Source: an uncultured Phenylobacterium sp.
GTDB lineage: Bacteria; Pseudomonadota; Alphaproteobacteria; Caulobacterales; Caulobacteraceae
DNA length: 7,051 nucleotides
Direction of reading: 5' to 3'
NCBI GenBank assembly: GCA_945952175.1
Contig: CAMFHW010000216.1
Location: 1 to 7,051 of the forward strand
The notes under the pieces are model-generated. The model had not been told where the DNA came from, searched no databases, and was given only the letters and a program-made list of their open reading frames with translations. How positions within the stretch are numbered: position 1 is the stretch's first letter; each line of letters starts with the position of its first letter. Of this stretch, positions 5,720 to 7,051 are shown one piece after another. The position numbers and the translations under genes are program-made.

Positions 5720-7051
5720 TGCGCTTTCCCCGTCTTGGGCTTGCCCGTCTTCGGATCCAGCGGCTCGAGGCCGAGGGCCTGGCGGGCCATGTTGGGATAG
5801 ATCTTCGGCTTGATCGCGTCGCGGGCCGACTTGCGCGCGTCCGCGCCGATCTCGCGGAACACCGCCATGGTGATCTGCGGACGGCTGGCCTCGACGCCCT
5901 GGGCCAGGGCGGCCGGGTTGGGCTGGCGGATCGCGTCCAGCTTGGCCACGACATAGCCGAAGGCCTTGGCGTTCTCGGCCGTGTAGACCTCGCCCGGCTT
6001 GGCGTCGAAGCCCTTGCCGAGCGCTTCCTGCGACAGGTCCTTGTTCTGGCCGGCGTTCTGGCGGGTCAGGCCCGTGGCGTGCTGCACCGACGCGTTCACC
6101 GAGCCGGCGACCGCCTCCAGGCTCTCGCCCTTCTTGATGCGGGCCACCAGTTCGTCGGCCTTGGCCTGCAGGCGCTTGGCGGTTTCCCGCGCCATCCAAA
6201 CCTGGGTCAGCTTGGCGCGGACCTCGTCCAGGGTCGGCAGGGCCTTGGGGATCACCTTGTCGACGCGCACGGCGAAGGATTCGCCGTTGCCCTCGTCCTC
6301 GATCTCGCTCTCGCCGCCCTGCGGCAGGGTGAAGGCCACTTGGACCAGCTTCGGGGTGACGTTTGGCGCGCGCTGGCCCTGCGGATCGCCGCCCTGTTCG
6401 GAGACCGGGCCGACGGTCATGACCGGCGCGCCGGCCTTCTGCGCAGCCTCGGGCAGACTCGCGCCGCCGGTGTGGGCGTCGTCGTACTTCTGGCTCTGGT
6501 CGTAGACCTTCTGCTCGGCGGCGGTCTTGCGGGCCTCGGCCTCCAGCATCGGCCGCACCTCGGCGATGGTCGCCGTGTGGCCGGGGGTGATCTTGGTCAG
6601 CTTCACGACGGCGGGGCCCAGGTCGCCCTGGACCACCTGCACCGCGCCCTCGGCCATGCCGAACGCCGCCGCGCCCACCTTGGGATCGACGATCGCCGAC
6701 TTCGGCTTGTCGGCATAGACGACGGCATCGACGCCGATCGACTTGGCGACGGCCGCCGGGTCTTCGCCCTTCTGCAGGCGCGCGGCCAGGCCGGCGGCGG
6801 TCTTGGGGTCCTTGCCCGGAATCTGGATGAGGCTGCGCAGCTCGGGCTTGTTCAATGTGTCCTTGCGGAAATCGAACTGCTTCTGGATGTCGGCGTCGGT
6901 CACCTGCACGGTCGGGGCCACCGCCGCGGCGCTGAAGCGCACCACGGTCAGGACCCGGAACTCCGGCTTCATCAGCGCCTGGGCGTTGTCCTGCATGAAC
7001 TTGGTCAGCTGGGCGTCGGTCGGCGGCGTCACCGGCGGCACGGCGCGCGGG
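5716..7051 (-). CDS. ppiD: PpiD/SurA-type peptidyl-prolyl isomerase family protein, C-terminal part (start outside window)
   Basis: The minus-strand frame is open from the window edge to a TGA at 5716-5718, giving about 444 residues. The N-terminus, which in PpiD carries a membrane anchor and the start of the SurA-like chaperone domain, lies beyond the window. PpiD proteins are anchored in the inner membrane and assist folding of exported proteins in the periplasm. Visible are the end of the chaperone domain (DAQLTKFMQDNAQALMKPEFRV, then VTDADIQKQFDFR), a parvulin-like region (KPELRSLIQIPG to PAVVKLTKITPG), a second half with coiled helices (DEVRAKLTQVWMARETAKRL, ADELVARIKKGESLEAV) and a basic tail (PKTGKPKTGKAQ). 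The parvulin region lacks the usual active-site His residues, so it may be non-catalytic. The last codon overlaps the trpE start. A GTG at 7041 is not a credible start because similarity continues upstream. Confidence 0.85.
   Translation of the reverse strand, partial: PRAVPPVTPPTDAQLTKFMQDNAQALMKPEFRVLTVVRFSAAAVAPTVQVTDADIQKQFDFRKDTLNKPELRSLIQIPGKDPKTAAGLAARLQKGEDPAAVAKSIGVDAVVYADKPKSAIVDPKVGAAAFGMAEGAVQVVQGDLGPAVVKLTKITPGHTATIAEVRPMLEAEARKTAAEQKVYDQSQKYDDAHTGGASLPEAAQKAGAPVMTVGPVSEQGGDPQGQRAPNVTPKLVQVAFTLPQGGESEIEDEGNGESFAVRVDKVIPKALPTLDEVRAKLTQVWMARETAKRLQAKADELVARIKKGESLEAVAGSVNASVQHATGLTRQNAGQNKDLSQEALGKGFDAKPGEVYTAENAKAFGYVVAKLDAIRQPNPAALAQGVEASRPQITMAVFREIGADARKSARDAIKPKIYPNMARQALGLEPLDPKTGKPKTGKAQ
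5727..5731 (-). promoter_or_regulatory. Ribosome binding site of trpE inside ppiD
   Basis: The minus strand has GGGGA seven bases before the GTG at 5719, within the last codons of ppiD. It supports the GTG start that overlaps the ppiD stop and suggests partly independent as well as coupled initiation. Confidence 0.55.

Noticed and set aside
4238..5800. 520-codon plus-strand open frame antisense to trpE
   Set aside because: It is the complement of the trpE reading frame in GC-rich DNA, where stops are rare. The predicted protein is low-complexity His/Arg/Gly-rich and has no family features, while the minus strand encodes a complete TrpE.
5720..6199. N-terminal extension of trpE by about 160 codons into ppiD
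   Set aside because: The frame is open but the translation is Arg/Gly-rich shadow of PpiD. TrpE similarity begins after the GTG at 5719, which has an SD.

Overview
The window looks like chromosomal DNA of a GC-rich alphaproteobacterium, most likely of the order Caulobacterales (Caulobacter/Phenylobacterium type). The evidence is the very high G+C at third codon positions, a LexA with an alphaproteobacterial operator (direct repeat GTTC-N7-GTTC), and the order ppiD-trpE-...-trpG-trpD-trpC-lexA with comEC facing lexA. The order-level assignment is inferred from gene order and protein style, not from a database search.

Layout by coordinate. Positions 1-317 (+) are the 3' end of a comEC/rec2-type DNA-uptake gene. 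It converges, with a 4-base gap, on lexA (322-1017, -). Positions 1018-1111 hold the lexA promoter/operator region: a TTGACA -35 element, a perfect SOS box, a second degenerate box and a good Shine-Dalgarno (SD). Upstream, all on the minus strand, are trpC (1112-1900), trpD (1897-2916) and trpG (2918-3508), packed with a GTGA overlap or a 1-base gap. Next come a small plus-strand gene for a putative single-pass membrane protein (3590-3802), a minus-strand unknown gene of clearly lower G+C (3816-4127), trpE (4187-5719, -) and the 3' part of a PpiD/SurA-like periplasmic folding factor (5716 to past the window end, -), whose stop overlaps the trpE start.

Functionally, TrpE and TrpG form anthranilate synthase, TrpD makes phosphoribosyl-anthranilate and TrpC makes indole-glycerol phosphate. 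This is the chorismate-to-indole-glycerol-phosphate part of tryptophan synthesis, apart from the TrpF step. TrpF, TrpB and TrpA are not here. LexA represses the SOS response and almost certainly its own gene.

Most of the window is ordinary core metabolism. The parts that deserve attention are the trpE-trpG interval (a small membrane-protein gene in the opposite orientation, an unknown AT-richer gene, a repeated CATATG dyad and alternative hairpins ahead of trpG), a roughly 14-residue Pro/Ala-rich insertion in the TrpE catalytic domain, and direct coupling of trpE to ppiD, which leaves no room for a classical trp attenuator. No mobile element, CRISPR array, tRNA or rRNA was seen. No gap between genes is longer than about 100 bases.
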